Positions 9,223 to 18,681 of a DNA stretch of 64,000 nt are shown here, piece after piece (within the stretch, counting starts at the first letter, position 1; every line of letters begins with the position of its first letter). The notes beneath the pieces were generated by a model. That model had not been told where the DNA came from and made no database searches. It saw nothing but the letters and a program-made list of their open reading frames with translations. A program made the position numbers and the translations under genes. Origin of the DNA: Arthrobacter alkaliphilus (GTDB taxonomy: Bacteria > Actinomycetota > Actinomycetes > Actinomycetales > Micrococcaceae); assembly GCF_021483235.1 (NCBI RefSeq), contig NZ_JAKEEC010000006.1, forward strand, positions 6,253 to 70,252, read 5' to 3'.

Positions 9223-9846
9223 CTACCTGGCGATGAGGACGTCGAGTCGGCGTGGTCCGTGCACACCCTCGACCCGTTCGAGTTCGATGTCGCTGGTGGC
9301 GCTCGGTCCGCTGATCATGGTGAGCGGCCGGGTTCCGTCGATGCGGCGCAGCGCCTCGGGAAGTATGCCGGCAATATCGGCGACGTTGACGACGCAGATG
9401 TGGTGGTCCGGGACGAGGCTGATGGCCCGGCGGCCTTGGTCGGGGCTGGCATCCAGGATGATGGTCCCCGTTTCGGCGACGGCGACGGCGCTACCGGTCA
9501 CGACGGCGTCGATGCTGTCCAACTCTGCCAATGACAGCGGGGCGGAGATGGAATCGACGTGGCGGCGCCCGCCGTCGAGACCGGCGAGCCACCCGGCGTC
9601 GAACCCTGCGGGCACAACATAGCTGCGCGCGTCGGCGAGCAGTTCCGCGATCCGCTCGGGCACCTCCGCCGCTTCCACCACGGAGACCTGGGCCTTGTAA
9701 TCGACAAGGCGGTCCACCAGCATCTCGATGAGGGCCTCCTCGCCCAAGCCGGATGCCGCCCGGTAATCCCTCGGGATGGGAGGGGCTACGGGCGCGTCCC
9801 GCAGTGCGGAGCGGATCCGGCCGAGGATGTCTTCGCGTGCGCTCAT
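9223..9846 (-). CDS. lutC: LutC-like L-lactate utilisation protein (LUD domain)
   Basis: A 207-residue LUD-domain protein, the small subunit of the LutABC L-lactate dehydrogenase complex. The start at 9846 is chosen because it overlaps the lutB stop as ATGA and gives the family's usual beginning (MSAREDILGRIRSALRD). The C-terminal part has GTIILDASPDQGRRAISLVPDHH followed by the Gly/Pro-rich end typical of LUD proteins. It has no Fe-S cysteines of its own. The order lutA-lutB-lutC with overlapping genes supports one complex that oxidises L-lactate to pyruvate at the membrane. Confidence 0.93.
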   Translation of the reverse strand: MSAREDILGRIRSALRDAPVAPPIPRDYRAASGLGEEALIEMLVDRLVDYKAQVSVVEAAEVPERIAELLADARSYVVPAGFDAGWLAGLDGGRRHVDSISAPLSLAELDSIDAVVTGSAVAVAETGTIILDASPDQGRRAISLVPDHHICVVNVADIAGILPEALRRIDGTRPLTMISGPSATSDIELERVEGVHGPRRLDVLIAR

Positions 9847-11369
9847 GCCTGGTCTTCCTTTTGCTGTGTCGGCGCTGGGGCCTCTTTGACGTCCGGGCTT
9901 CGGTGTTCCTTTGCCCACCAACTACGGAAGGACTGCGCAGGGGGCGCAGGAATGTCCCTGCTTTGGGTCCATCCGGCGGCGATGCCGGGCAGCTTGGTGA
10001 TTTTTTTGTCCGGTCCGGCAGCCAGCCTGCCGATCGGGAGGCCTTTTTCGATCAATCCGAGCCGTTTGCCGGAAGACAACGCCCAGGACGCCGCCTTCAT
10101 GCCGGCATCCATCTGGCTGGGCACCTTCTTCATGCCTCGCTTACTGTCCACGTCGACGCTGCGCAGGTGCACCAGGATGTCCGGGATGTTGATTTTCACC
10201 GGGCAGGCATCGAAGCAGGCACCACACAGTGAGGAGGCGTAAGGCAGCGAACTGTTCTCCTCCGACTGGATACCGGTCAGCAACGGGGAGAGAATGGCGC
10301 CGATCGGCCCGGGGTAGGTGGAGCCGTAGGCGTGGCCGCCGGTCCGCTCGTAGACCGGGCAGACGTTCATGCAGGCGCTGCAACGGATGCAGTGCAGCGC
10401 CGACCTGCCCATTTCGTCAGCAAGCGCGGCGCTGCGTCCGTTGTCGAGCAACACCAGGTGCACGTTTTGCGGCCCGTCGCCCTCGGTGACACCGGTCCAC
10501 AGCGAAGTGTAGGGGTTCATCCGTTCCCCGGTGGAGGAGCGCGGGAGCAGCTGCATGAACACCTCGAGGTCCTGCCAGGTCGGCAAAAGCTTCTCCACGC
10601 CCATCACGGTGATCAGGGTGTCCGGCAGTGTCAGGCACATCCTGCCATTGCCTTCGGATTCGACGACGGCCAGCGTACCGGAGTCGGCCAGCGCGAAGTT
10701 GGCGCCTGATACGGCCACCTTGGCGTTGAGGAACTTTCGGCGCAGATGTGCGCGGGCCGCCATCGCCAGCATCGCCGGGTCGTCGGTGAGCGCGGGGTCC
10801 GCGCCCGGCATTTCGCGAAGGAAAATATCACGGATTTCGGTGCGGTTTTTGTGGATCGCGGGGACCAGGATGTGGCTGGGCTTATCGTGGTCCAACTGCA
10901 CGATCAGCTCGGCCAAATCTGTTTCGAACGCTGAGATTCCCTGCTCTTCGAGGTACTCGTTGAGCCCGATTTCCTGGGTCGCCATGGACTTTACTTTGAC
11001 CACTTCGGTCTCGCCGGTCTCCCGGATCAGGCGGGTCACGATGTCGTTTGCCTCATCAGCATCGCGCGCCCAGTGGATCACTCCCCCGCGCGCAGTGAAC
11101 TTCTCCTCGAACTGTTCAAGAAGTTCCGGAAGCCTGGCCATCACGGATTCCTTGATGGCGGAGCCGGCATCGCGAAGTTGTTCCCAGTCGGGCAGTTCGG
11201 AGACCACCTTGAGCCTCTTGTCGCGGATGGTGTGGGTGGCGTGGCCGAGGTTGGCACGAAGTTGGCCGTTGCCGAGCTCGTGCCGGGCCGCCTTGGCGAA
11301 GGATTCGGTAGCGTGCAGGTTGCCTGAGCCGAAGACCGGCAGGGAGGGCATGCCCAGGAAGGTGCTCAT
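9843..11369 (-). CDS. lutB: LutB-like iron-sulfur protein of L-lactate utilisation
   Basis: A 508-residue protein with an N-terminal LUD domain (about 60-290) followed by two 4Fe-4S binding motifs, CIRCSACMNVCPVYE and CGACFDACPVKI, near residues 330-410. It is the electron-carrying subunit of LutABC. Its ATG overlaps the lutA stop and its stop overlaps the lutC start, both as ATGA. The length is slightly above the roughly 475 residues of Bacillus LutB, the excess being a Lys/Pro-rich tail. Confidence 0.95.
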   Translation of the reverse strand: MSTFLGMPSLPVFGSGNLHATESFAKAARHELGNGQLRANLGHATHTIRDKRLKVVSELPDWEQLRDAGSAIKESVMARLPELLEQFEEKFTARGGVIHWARDADEANDIVTRLIRETGETEVVKVKSMATQEIGLNEYLEEQGISAFETDLAELIVQLDHDKPSHILVPAIHKNRTEIRDIFLREMPGADPALTDDPAMLAMAARAHLRRKFLNAKVAVSGANFALADSGTLAVVESEGNGRMCLTLPDTLITVMGVEKLLPTWQDLEVFMQLLPRSSTGERMNPYTSLWTGVTEGDGPQNVHLVLLDNGRSAALADEMGRSALHCIRCSACMNVCPVYERTGGHAYGSTYPGPIGAILSPLLTGIQSEENSSLPYASSLCGACFDACPVKINIPDILVHLRSVDVDSKRGMKKVPSQMDAGMKAASWALSSGKRLGLIEKGLPIGRLAAGPDKKITKLPGIAAGWTQSRDIPAPPAQSFRSWWAKEHRSPDVKEAPAPTQQKEDQA

Positions 11370-12169
11370 CGTGTTGCCTTTCCGGTGGTGACGCGCACAT
11401 CGCCGACGACGGACGCGGGCGAGTCCACGGTGCTGGCAAGGATTTCAGCCAGGTGAAGGGTGGTGACCGCGCTGCCTTGCCGTGAGAGGCCGCCGCCGAT
11501 GTGCATCAGGCAGGACGCGTCGCCGCCCGTACACAGCGCAGCGCCCGTGGCGGCGATGCTCGCGGTCTTATCGGCGAGCATCGCCGAAGATACGTCGGCG
11601 TTCTTCATCGAGAACGTGCCGCCGAAGCCGCAGCACTGGTCGGCCTCCGGGAGTTCAGCCAGGTCGATTCCCGTCACGCTGCGCAGCAGCCGTGACTGGC
11701 GGTCGCCGAGGCGCAGGAGGCGCATCCCGTGACAGCTGGGGTGGTAGGTGACCCGGTGCGGAAAATAGGAGCCCAGCTGCGCGCCGGCGTCGGTGACGCC
11801 AAGTACGTCGACCAGCAGCTCGGACAGCTCATAGGTCCGGGAGCCGACGGCGGCGGCCCGGGCTTCCAGAGCCGTGTCACCGCAGGAACGCGCGACCATC
11901 GGGTGCTGATGCTTGACCGAGGCGACACATGACCCGGACGGCGCGACGGCGACGTCATAGTCGTCGCTGCTGAAGGCCTCCACATGATTGGCGACGACTG
12001 GAAGGGCTTCCTTGAGATAGCCGCTGTTGACGTGCATCTGACCACAGCAGGCCTGGGCCGGGGGGAACACAACCTCGTGCCCCAGCCGCTCGAGGATGCT
12101 GACGGTGGCCTGCGCCGTGCGCGGATACATCGCGTCAACGATGCAGGTGGCGAACAATGCGATTCTCAT
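11366..12169 (-). CDS. lutA: LutA-like CCG-domain protein of L-lactate utilisation
   Basis: A 267-residue protein with two cysteine-rich CCG domains: ATCIVDAMYP and ACCGQMH in the first, HPSCHGMRLL and QCCGFGGTFS in the second. These bind the special Fe-S centre of GlpC/HdrB-type subunits. The start at 12169 matches the family N-terminus (MRIALFATCIVD). It is the first gene of the lutABC operon. Its promoter appears to be GAGACA (12230-12235, minus strand), a 17-bp spacer and TACTAT (12207-12212), overlapped by an operator at 12197-12207. Confidence 0.94.
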   Translation of the reverse strand: MRIALFATCIVDAMYPRTAQATVSILERLGHEVVFPPAQACCGQMHVNSGYLKEALPVVANHVEAFSSDDYDVAVAPSGSCVASVKHQHPMVARSCGDTALEARAAAVGSRTYELSELLVDVLGVTDAGAQLGSYFPHRVTYHPSCHGMRLLRLGDRQSRLLRSVTGIDLAELPEADQCCGFGGTFSMKNADVSSAMLADKTASIAATGAALCTGGDASCLMHIGGGLSRQGSAVTTLHLAEILASTVDSPASVVGDVRVTTGKATR

Positions 12170-12196
12170 GGGAGCCTTTCGGGCGTTCGAGCTGTG

Positions 12197-12235
12197 TGGT
12201 CTGACCATAGTAGCGCAGGTCAAAGCGCCTGTCTC
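12197..12235 (-). promoter_or_regulatory. lutA promoter with overlapping TGGTCAGACCA operator
   Basis: Read on the minus strand, GAGACA and TACTAT lie 17 bp apart and are immediately followed by the perfect palindrome-type site at 12197-12207 (TGGTCTGACCA on the plus strand), which overlaps the expected transcription start. The geometry fits repression by the FadR-type regulator encoded at the end of the operon. Confidence 0.6.
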
Positions 12236-12258
12236 CGGCTTGTCGTTTAGTGAGCCTG

Positions 12259-12318
12259 TTCACAGGTGCCGTGAGATGTGCGCTACACTCTTATGGTCCG
12301 ACCACAGTGGTCCGACCA
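12259..12318 (+). promoter_or_regulatory. promoter and twin operators of the second hydroxyacid permease
   Basis: TTCACA (12259-12264), a 19-bp spacer and TACACT (12284-12289) form a plausible promoter. Two identical TGGTCCGACCA sites at 12294-12304 and 12308-12318, again 14 bp apart, cover the expected start site. This is a repressor-type position and matches the spacing of the sites before the glc-like operon. Confidence 0.65.
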
Positions 12319-12347
12319 CAATCTGTCTCTCAGCGTAGAGGAACTCC

Positions 12348-14093
12348 ATGGAGCACTTCACCCCCAGCACCAATCCGGTGCTCAACAGTGTGGCCTGGTC
12401 TGCCATAACAGGCCTGCTGCCCCTGCTGACCTTTTTCGTCCTGCTCGCCGTCGTGAAGACGAAGGCCCACGTGGCCGGGGCCTTCGCGCTGCTCGCGGCC
12501 CTGGTCGTCGGGATCACCGCTTTCCACATGCCGCCCGTACTGGCAATCCTTTCGGCAACCCAGGGCGGCGTGTTCGGCGCCTTCCCAGTGCTCTGGATCG
12601 TCATCATGGCCGTCTGGCTCTATCAGGTAACCGTCCTGAGCGGCCGGTTCGAAGACCTGCGCCGCGTTTTTGACAAGATCGGCGGCGGCGATACCCGCCT
12701 TCAGGCCGTGCTGGTTGCGTTCTGCTTCGGCGGCCTCCTTGAGGCCCTCGCCGGGTTCGGTGCCCCCGTCGCAATTACCGCCACGATGCTGCTCGCCCTG
12801 GGACTTCCGCCGCTGCGTGCCGCAGCCGCAGTGCTGGTGGCCAACACCGCGCCTGTCGCATTCGGTGCGATGGCCATTCCGATCACCACCGCCGCGGGGC
12901 TGACCGGGCTTCACGCCACCGACATCGCCTCCATCATCGGCCGGCAGGCGCCGCTGCTTGCAACCTTCGTGCCTCTGGTCCTGCTCTACATCATCGACGG
13001 CCGCCGGGGCATCAAGGACTGCTGGCCAGCCGCGCTCGTGGTCGGCGGGTCCTTTGCCGTTGCGCAGTTCCTGTGCTCCAACTACTTCTCCTACGAGCTC
13101 ACGGACATCTTGGCCTCGCTCGTTGGCCTCGGGGCGGCGGTCGTGTTCTTCCGCGTGTGGAAGCCGAAGGGCAGCGAGGCTGCCCGCGAGCGGCTCGGCG
13201 CGCGCGCCAAGGCAACCGCCGGGGGAACCGAAGTCCGCTCCCACGGTCCGGTAAACTCTGGCACGGGCGGTGTCGCGACAGCCGAAAGGACCGTCGAGGA
13301 CAGCCTCACGCCGTCACGCACCTGGCTGGCCCTGTTCCCGTACTTCCTTGTGATCGTGGTGTTCGGCATCGCCAAACTGTGGAACATCGGCGTCGACCTC
13401 CCCGCGTTCCTGGCCTCCACCGATATCAAGATCCCGTGGCCCATCCTGCATGACGCCCTGGTCAGCGCCGACGGCAAACCCATTTCGTCCACCACGTACG
13501 TCTTCCAGTGGCTGTCGAGCCCCGGCACGCTGCTGCTCATCACCGGGCTCATCGTCGCGTTCGTATACTCCAAGTTCGACGACGGCGGCCGCTTCCGCCT
13601 CAGCGTCGCCGATGCGCTGACGGAGATCGGGAGGACGATCTTCAAAATGCGCTGGGCCGGGCTGACCATCATCACAGTGCTTGCGCTCGCTTACGTCATG
13701 AACAACTCCGGCCAGACCGTCTCGATCGGCACCTGGTTGGCTGGCACCGGAAGCTTCTTCGCCTTCCTCTCCCCTGTTCTCGGCTGGCTGGGCACGGCCG
13801 TCACTGGTTCGGACACGTCTGCCAACGCCCTGTTCGCCAAACTGCAACAGACCGCGGGCATGAAGGCCGGCATCAATCCAAACCTCTTGGTTGCCGCCAA
13901 TACCTCCGGCGGCGTGGTTGGCAAGCTGATTAGCCCGCAGAACCTCGCCATCGCGGCGAGCGCCGTCGACTTGGACGGCAAGGAATCAGTGATTCTGCGC
14001 AAGGTTGTCGGCTGGAGCGTCGCTCTGTTGCTGGTGCTCTGCACTATTGTTTTCCTCCAGTCCACCCCCTTCCTGGGCTGGATGCTGCCCTAG
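12348..14093 (+). CDS. lctP: LctP-family lactate permease (second copy)
   Basis: A 581-residue paralogue of the permease at 2527-4272 with the same length and signatures (LAGFGAPVAITATML, PVAFGAMAIPI, VTGSDTSANALFAKLQ). A variable charged loop lies at about residues 275-320. It is divergent from lutABC with shared operators between them, so L-lactate uptake is the likely role. A dehydrogenase gene follows 73 nt downstream. The start at 12348 is preceded by GAGG at 6 nt spacing. Confidence 0.9.
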   Translation: MEHFTPSTNPVLNSVAWSAITGLLPLLTFFVLLAVVKTKAHVAGAFALLAALVVGITAFHMPPVLAILSATQGGVFGAFPVLWIVIMAVWLYQVTVLSGRFEDLRRVFDKIGGGDTRLQAVLVAFCFGGLLEALAGFGAPVAITATMLLALGLPPLRAAAAVLVANTAPVAFGAMAIPITTAAGLTGLHATDIASIIGRQAPLLATFVPLVLLYIIDGRRGIKDCWPAALVVGGSFAVAQFLCSNYFSYELTDILASLVGLGAAVVFFRVWKPKGSEAARERLGARAKATAGGTEVRSHGPVNSGTGGVATAERTVEDSLTPSRTWLALFPYFLVIVVFGIAKLWNIGVDLPAFLASTDIKIPWPILHDALVSADGKPISSTTYVFQWLSSPGTLLLITGLIVAFVYSKFDDGGRFRLSVADALTEIGRTIFKMRWAGLTIITVLALAYVMNNSGQTVSIGTWLAGTGSFFAFLSPVLGWLGTAVTGSDTSANALFAKLQQTAGMKAGINPNLLVAANTSGGVVGKLISPQNLAIAASAVDLDGKESVILRKVVGWSVALLLVLCTIVFLQSTPFLGWMLP

Positions 14094-14114
14094 CATCCTG
14101 TCCTAAGCAACGTT

Positions 14115-14145
14115 GGAGTGCGGGGCGCGATGCGTCCCGCACTCC
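14115..14145 (+). terminator. hairpin between the permease and dehydrogenase genes
   Basis: GGAGTGCGGG and CCCGCACTCC form 10-bp perfect arms, with a further 3-bp inner stem. No T-run follows, and the downstream dehydrogenase begins 22 nt later with its own GGAG site. It may attenuate rather than stop transcription, or mark an mRNA processing point. Confidence 0.45.
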
Positions 14146-14166
14146 CCCACGAACCACGGAGCACCA

Positions 14167-16977
14167 ATGACAGCCGCGGCCGCCACATCTTCCCTGATCA
14201 ACCGACTAAACCTGGACACAGTCAGCACAAGGGACCTTGACCGCAGGGCCAAGGCCCACGATGCCTCCCACTACTTGCTGATCCCGCACGGCGTCGCCAC
14301 CCCGCGCAACGCCGAGGACGTCGGACAGCTGCTGCGGCGCAGCCGTGAGCTCAATATCCCCGCCACTTTCCGTTCCGGCGGGACAAGCCTCTCGGGACAG
14401 GCGCTCAGCGACAGCTTGTTGATCGACACCCGCCAGCACTTCCGCGGCATCGAGGTCCTCGACGGCGGCGCACGCGTACGCGTGCAGCCCGGTGCCACCA
14501 TTCGCAGCGTCAATGCCCGGCTTGCCCCCTTCGGACGCAAACTCGGTCCGGACCCCGCGAGCGAGATCGCGTGCACCGTGGGCGGCGTGATCGCCAACAA
14601 CTCCTCCGGGATGGCCTGCGGCACGGAGTTCAATACCTACCGCACCCTGGAATCGATGGTGCTGATCCTGCCATCAGGCACTGTTATTGATACCGCCCGC
14701 GCCGATGCCGACGCCCGCCTGCGGGAGCTGGAACCAGAACTCCATGAAGGCTTGCTGCGGCTGCGCCGCCGGGTGGCCGGGAACGCGGAATCGGTACGGA
14801 CTATCACCTCACTCTTCTCAATGAAGAACACCATGGGTTACGGGCTGAACTCCTTCCTGGATTACGAGCGTGCCGTCGACATCCTCATGCACCTGATGAT
14901 CGGCAGCGAAGGCACCCTCGGCTTCGTAGCCCAAGCTGTCTTCCGGACCGTCGAAGTCAAGCCCGCTGTAGCCACCGGACTGCTCGTGTTCAACACACTC
15001 GCCTCGGCAACCACAGCGCTGCCCGAACTGGTTGCCTCCGGCCTGGCGACCATTGAACTGATGGATGCTGCCGCGCTGAAGGTCGCACAGCTCGCCCCCG
15101 ACGCCCCGGCGTCCATCCGCTCCCTCCCAGTCACGGGGCATACCGCCCTGCTCGTGGAGCACCAGGGCGCCGACACAACGGAGCTGTCCTTTAAACGGCA
15201 GGCCTCCCAGCCGCTGTTCGAGTCGCTCGACCTGGCCTCGCCATTTGCCATGACCTCAGACCCGAAAACCCGTGCCGCGCTCTGGCATGTGCGCAAGGGC
15301 TTGTACACCACCGTGGCGGGCGCGCGTCCATCCGGGACCAACGCCCTCCTCGAAGACATCGTGGTCCCGGTGCCCGCACTTGCCCACACCTGCAGCGAAC
15401 TGACCCGGCTCTTCGCCGAGCACCGCTACGAAGAGTCGGTCATCTTTGGGCATGCCAAGGACGGCAACGTCCATTTCATGCTCAACGAACGCTTCGACGA
15501 TCCTGCCCAGCTGCTCCGGTACCAGGCGTTTACGGACGACATGGTGGACCTGGTGCTCGGTGCTGGCGGCTCGCTGAAAGCCGAGCACGGCACCGGTCGG
15601 ATCATGGCCCCGTTTGTGCGCCGCCAGTACGGGGACGAGCTCTATTCAGTCATGCGTGAGATCAAGCAGCTGATCGATCCGGCCCATCTTCTCAATCCCG
15701 GCGTGCTGCTCGCGGAGGAACCCCTCTCCTATATGGAGAACCTCAAGGTGGCCCCGACGGTGGAAGAAGAAGTGGATCGCTGCGTCGAATGTGGCTACTG
15801 CGAACCGGTGTGCCCCAGTAAGGACATCACCCTGACCCCCCGCCAGCGCATTGTGCTGCGCCGCGAGATCGCCGCCGCTGAAGAGCGCGGCGACCGGACG
15901 CTGGTCGAGCAACTACGCAAGGACTACGACTATGACGGCGTACAGACCTGCGCGGCCGACGGAATGTGCGTCACAGCCTGTCCGGTGCTGATCAACACCG
16001 GCGACCTCGTACGCCGATTGAGGAAGGAGAACGCCAACCCGGCGGCAGAGGCGGTCTGGAAGACCGCCGCCGGGCACTGGGACTCGGTCGCACAGGGCGG
16101 CGCCGTCGCGCTGAGCATAGCTAAAGCCGTGCCTACTCCCCTGGTCAAAGCCGCGACAACCGTGGGCAGGGCGGTGCTGGGAACCGAGACCGTCCCGGCC
16201 TACGACGGCGTGCTGCCGGCCGGCGGTTCGAGGCGCAAGCCCCGGCGGGACAAGGACAGCGCCGCTGTCTTCTTTCCAGCCTGCATAGGAACAATGTTCG
16301 GCCCCGCCGGCCCAGGCAAGGGCTCAATCCAGGCCTTCCTCGACCTGTGCGAGCGGACAGGAGTGGGTCTGACCATTCCGGAGGACATCGGCAGCCTGTG
16401 CTGCGGCACTCCCTGGAAGTCAAAAGGATTCTCCAAGGGCTATGCGGACATGTCCGCCAAAGTGCTCGAAAGCCTCTATGAGGCCAGTGGCGGCGGGACG
16501 CTGCCCATTGTGTGCGACGCCGCGTCCTGCACCGAAGGCCTGGAGACCATGAAGCGGCTCGCCCGTGAGGACGAAAGGTATGCCCGGCTCGTATTCGTGG
16601 ATTCAGTGGAGTTTGTGCACGCCGCTGTTCTGCCCGGACTGAAGGTCGAGAGGAAAATGACGTCAATTGCGTTGCACCCGACCTGCTCGTCCACACAGCT
16701 CGGCACGAACAGCGCATTGAATGACCTCGCCGCGTCCGTTGCCGACGAAGTCTTTGTGCCCGCGAGCTGGGGTTGCTGCGCCTTCGCCGGCGACCGCGGC
16801 CTGCTCCACCCGGAACTGACCGCATCGGCCACGGACAAACAGGCCAAGGAGATCAACGAGCGCGAGTTCGACGCCTATGCCTCAACCAACCGGACCTGCG
16901 AGCTCGGCATGTCCAAGGCCACCGGCAAAACCTACCGGCACATACTGGAACTCCTCGAGGAGGCAACCCGCCCCTGA
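14167..16977 (+). CDS. FAD-linked oxidase fused to Fe-S/CCG domains (D-lactate dehydrogenase type)
   Basis: A 936-residue membrane-associated dehydrogenase resembling a GlcD-GlcF fusion. The N-terminal half (about 1-540) is the FAD-binding VAO part (FRSGGTSLSGQA, VGGVIANNSSGM, GHAKDGNVHFM, EHGTGR). A ferredoxin domain follows with CVECGYCEPVCPS and CAADGMCVTACPV (about 550-630). The C-terminal part carries two CCG motifs (SLCCGTPW, WGCCAFAGD). The start at 14167 has GGAG upstream. It lies behind a lactate permease, so D-lactate (or glycolate) oxidation to the 2-oxoacid with electron transfer to quinone is most likely. It could also be the Fe-S partner missing from the glcD operon. Confidence 0.9.
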   Translation: MTAAAATSSLINRLNLDTVSTRDLDRRAKAHDASHYLLIPHGVATPRNAEDVGQLLRRSRELNIPATFRSGGTSLSGQALSDSLLIDTRQHFRGIEVLDGGARVRVQPGATIRSVNARLAPFGRKLGPDPASEIACTVGGVIANNSSGMACGTEFNTYRTLESMVLILPSGTVIDTARADADARLRELEPELHEGLLRLRRRVAGNAESVRTITSLFSMKNTMGYGLNSFLDYERAVDILMHLMIGSEGTLGFVAQAVFRTVEVKPAVATGLLVFNTLASATTALPELVASGLATIELMDAAALKVAQLAPDAPASIRSLPVTGHTALLVEHQGADTTELSFKRQASQPLFESLDLASPFAMTSDPKTRAALWHVRKGLYTTVAGARPSGTNALLEDIVVPVPALAHTCSELTRLFAEHRYEESVIFGHAKDGNVHFMLNERFDDPAQLLRYQAFTDDMVDLVLGAGGSLKAEHGTGRIMAPFVRRQYGDELYSVMREIKQLIDPAHLLNPGVLLAEEPLSYMENLKVAPTVEEEVDRCVECGYCEPVCPSKDITLTPRQRIVLRREIAAAEERGDRTLVEQLRKDYDYDGVQTCAADGMCVTACPVLINTGDLVRRLRKENANPAAEAVWKTAAGHWDSVAQGGAVALSIAKAVPTPLVKAATTVGRAVLGTETVPAYDGVLPAGGSRRKPRRDKDSAAVFFPACIGTMFGPAGPGKGSIQAFLDLCERTGVGLTIPEDIGSLCCGTPWKSKGFSKGYADMSAKVLESLYEASGGGTLPIVCDAASCTEGLETMKRLAREDERYARLVFVDSVEFVHAAVLPGLKVERKMTSIALHPTCSSTQLGTNSALNDLAASVADEVFVPASWGCCAFAGDRGLLHPELTASATDKQAKEINEREFDAYASTNRTCELGMSKATGKTYRHILELLEEATRP

Positions 16978-17019
16978 ATAAGCCAGGCATGAACCGCGGT
17001 GAGCCGTTTGAGGGCCGGG

Positions 17020-17046
17020 TTGAGACCCTGGCGGAGGCGATACACT
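17020..17046 (+). promoter_or_regulatory. leaderless promoter for the HD/LuxR protein
   Basis: TTGAGA (17020-17025), a short 15-bp spacer and TACACT (17041-17046) end 6 nt before the GTG at 17053, and no Shine-Dalgarno is present. The distance from -10 to start codon is that of actinobacterial leaderless genes. This supports GTG 17053 rather than upstream in-frame starts. Confidence 0.45.
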
Positions 17047-17052
17047 TTGCGT

Positions 17053-18588
17053 GTGCAGATTCGGCTGGCTGAGCCGCTCATCGCGCTGTCGGGCATTGGC
17101 GATTTGGGCCGAGAGCGCAAGACGGGCGCTGCGGCTCGTAGCTGTTTCATCGCCTGCCGGCTTGCCCGCGCCATGGGTTTGCCGGACCCGGATGTTCAGG
17201 ACGTGTTCTATACGGCACTCCTGCAGCACGTCGGGTGCGTGGGTTACGCACAGGAAACCGCCGCCATCTTTTCAGGTCGCGACATAGAAATGAATCGGGT
17301 CGGTTCGCTGACTGATTTCGCTGATCCGGCTGACTTCTTCAACACGTTCATACCTGAGCTCACTGCGGGCACCGACATTCTCACGAAGATACGATTGATC
17401 GCCGCCGCATTGACCCAGGCACCGAAGCTGGGGCCTACAATCCACCGCGCGTCGTGCGAGATCGCATCGGTCACGGCCCAGCGGATCGGGCTTGGACCAG
17501 GGGTTGTTGTCGCACTGCGGAACGTCGAGGAGTGGTACGACGGCAAAGGCGGCTATCAGGGCGTCTCCGGGACTGATATCCCCGTCGTGGCCCGGATTGT
17601 TCTCACGGCGATGACCGCGATGACCTTTCACGAACTCGGAGGTGCCGACGCTGCGCAGAGGGTGGTTACACAGCGGGCGGGCAAGCAGCTTGATCCCGCG
17701 ACGGCCGTGGCCTTCGCGGTTCATGGTCGGGAGATCCTCAACGCCCTGGACGCCGCGGATGTCGAGTCCGAGCTGGTTGCAGAGGAACCTGAGCCCTTCG
17801 TACATGTTGACGATGACCGGCTGGACGAGATCGCGCTGGCGTTTGGCCAGATCGTCGACCTCAAGACGCCGGCAGCATACGGCACCTCACGTTCTGCTTT
17901 TGACCTGGCGGATCGTGCTGCGACCGTGATGGGCTTTGACCGAAGGGAGGTAGGCCGCATCCGGCGTGCAGCCGCTCTGCGCGACATCGGGAAGGCTGCG
18001 GTGTCGAACCGGGTCTTGGCGAAGCCTGCCGCCTTGAACCGGAGCGAGGAGGACGAGTACGAGCTGCACGCTCTCCATACCCAGCGCGTGCTTGCCCGCG
18101 CAACCGATCTTTCCGCCGAAGCCGAATTGGCCTCGGTTCACCACGAACGAGAGGACGGATCGGGCTACTTCAGGGGCCTTCGCGGGGAGAGCATAGCCCA
18201 GGGTGGCAAACTGATCGCGGCGGTCGATGCGTATCTCGAGGGGACGCACCCTCGTGTCGGCGAACCCCTGCCGCCGCAGGCTGCATGTCAGCAACTCCAG
18301 CAACTCGCCGGCCGGGGCGCATTGGATTCCGAAGCGACCCGGGCAGTCGTGGTTGCGGTGACCGGCGCCGAGGTACCGGTGCGGCGTGACTGGCCTGCAG
18401 CTCTCACGGAGCGTCAGGTGGAAGTCCTTCGGCACATCGCGAGAGGGCTCAGCAACAAGCAGATCGCCGCGGCCCTGGTGGTGTCACCCCGCACTGCTGA
18501 ACACCATGTGCAGGATATCTACCAGAAAATCGGAGTCTCCAGCCGCGCAGCTGCCACGCTTTTCGCGATGCAGCATCGCCTCTTGTGA
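17053..18588 (+). CDS. HD-domain protein with C-terminal LuxR helix-turn-helix
   Basis: A 511-residue one-component regulator. The N-terminal part (about 10-250) is an HD-like helical domain with LLQHVGCVGYAQE. A second HD-GYP-like domain (about 260-430) keeps DIGK and HHEREDGSGYFRGL, and the C-terminus (about 445-511) is a LuxR/FixJ HTH (LTERQVEVLRHIARGLSNKQIAAALVVS). The usual His of HDIGK is Arg (RDIGK) and GYP is GYF, so c-di-GMP or other phosphohydrolase activity may be lost and the domain may only sense a nucleotide. An alpha/beta hydrolase gene follows 93 nt downstream and may be its target. Confidence 0.8.
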   Translation: MQIRLAEPLIALSGIGDLGRERKTGAAARSCFIACRLARAMGLPDPDVQDVFYTALLQHVGCVGYAQETAAIFSGRDIEMNRVGSLTDFADPADFFNTFIPELTAGTDILTKIRLIAAALTQAPKLGPTIHRASCEIASVTAQRIGLGPGVVVALRNVEEWYDGKGGYQGVSGTDIPVVARIVLTAMTAMTFHELGGADAAQRVVTQRAGKQLDPATAVAFAVHGREILNALDAADVESELVAEEPEPFVHVDDDRLDEIALAFGQIVDLKTPAAYGTSRSAFDLADRAATVMGFDRREVGRIRRAAALRDIGKAAVSNRVLAKPAALNRSEEDEYELHALHTQRVLARATDLSAEAELASVHHEREDGSGYFRGLRGESIAQGGKLIAAVDAYLEGTHPRVGEPLPPQAACQQLQQLAGRGALDSEATRAVVVAVTGAEVPVRRDWPAALTERQVEVLRHIARGLSNKQIAAALVVSPRTAEHHVQDIYQKIGVSSRAAATLFAMQHRLL

Positions 18589-18681
18589 CGCACCGCGCAA
18601 CAAGACTGGTAGTTCTACCGATGCGGACCCATCGGCTCGCCGACGAAGCTGGACTCATCAGCACAAACAGAGGAGCCAGCC

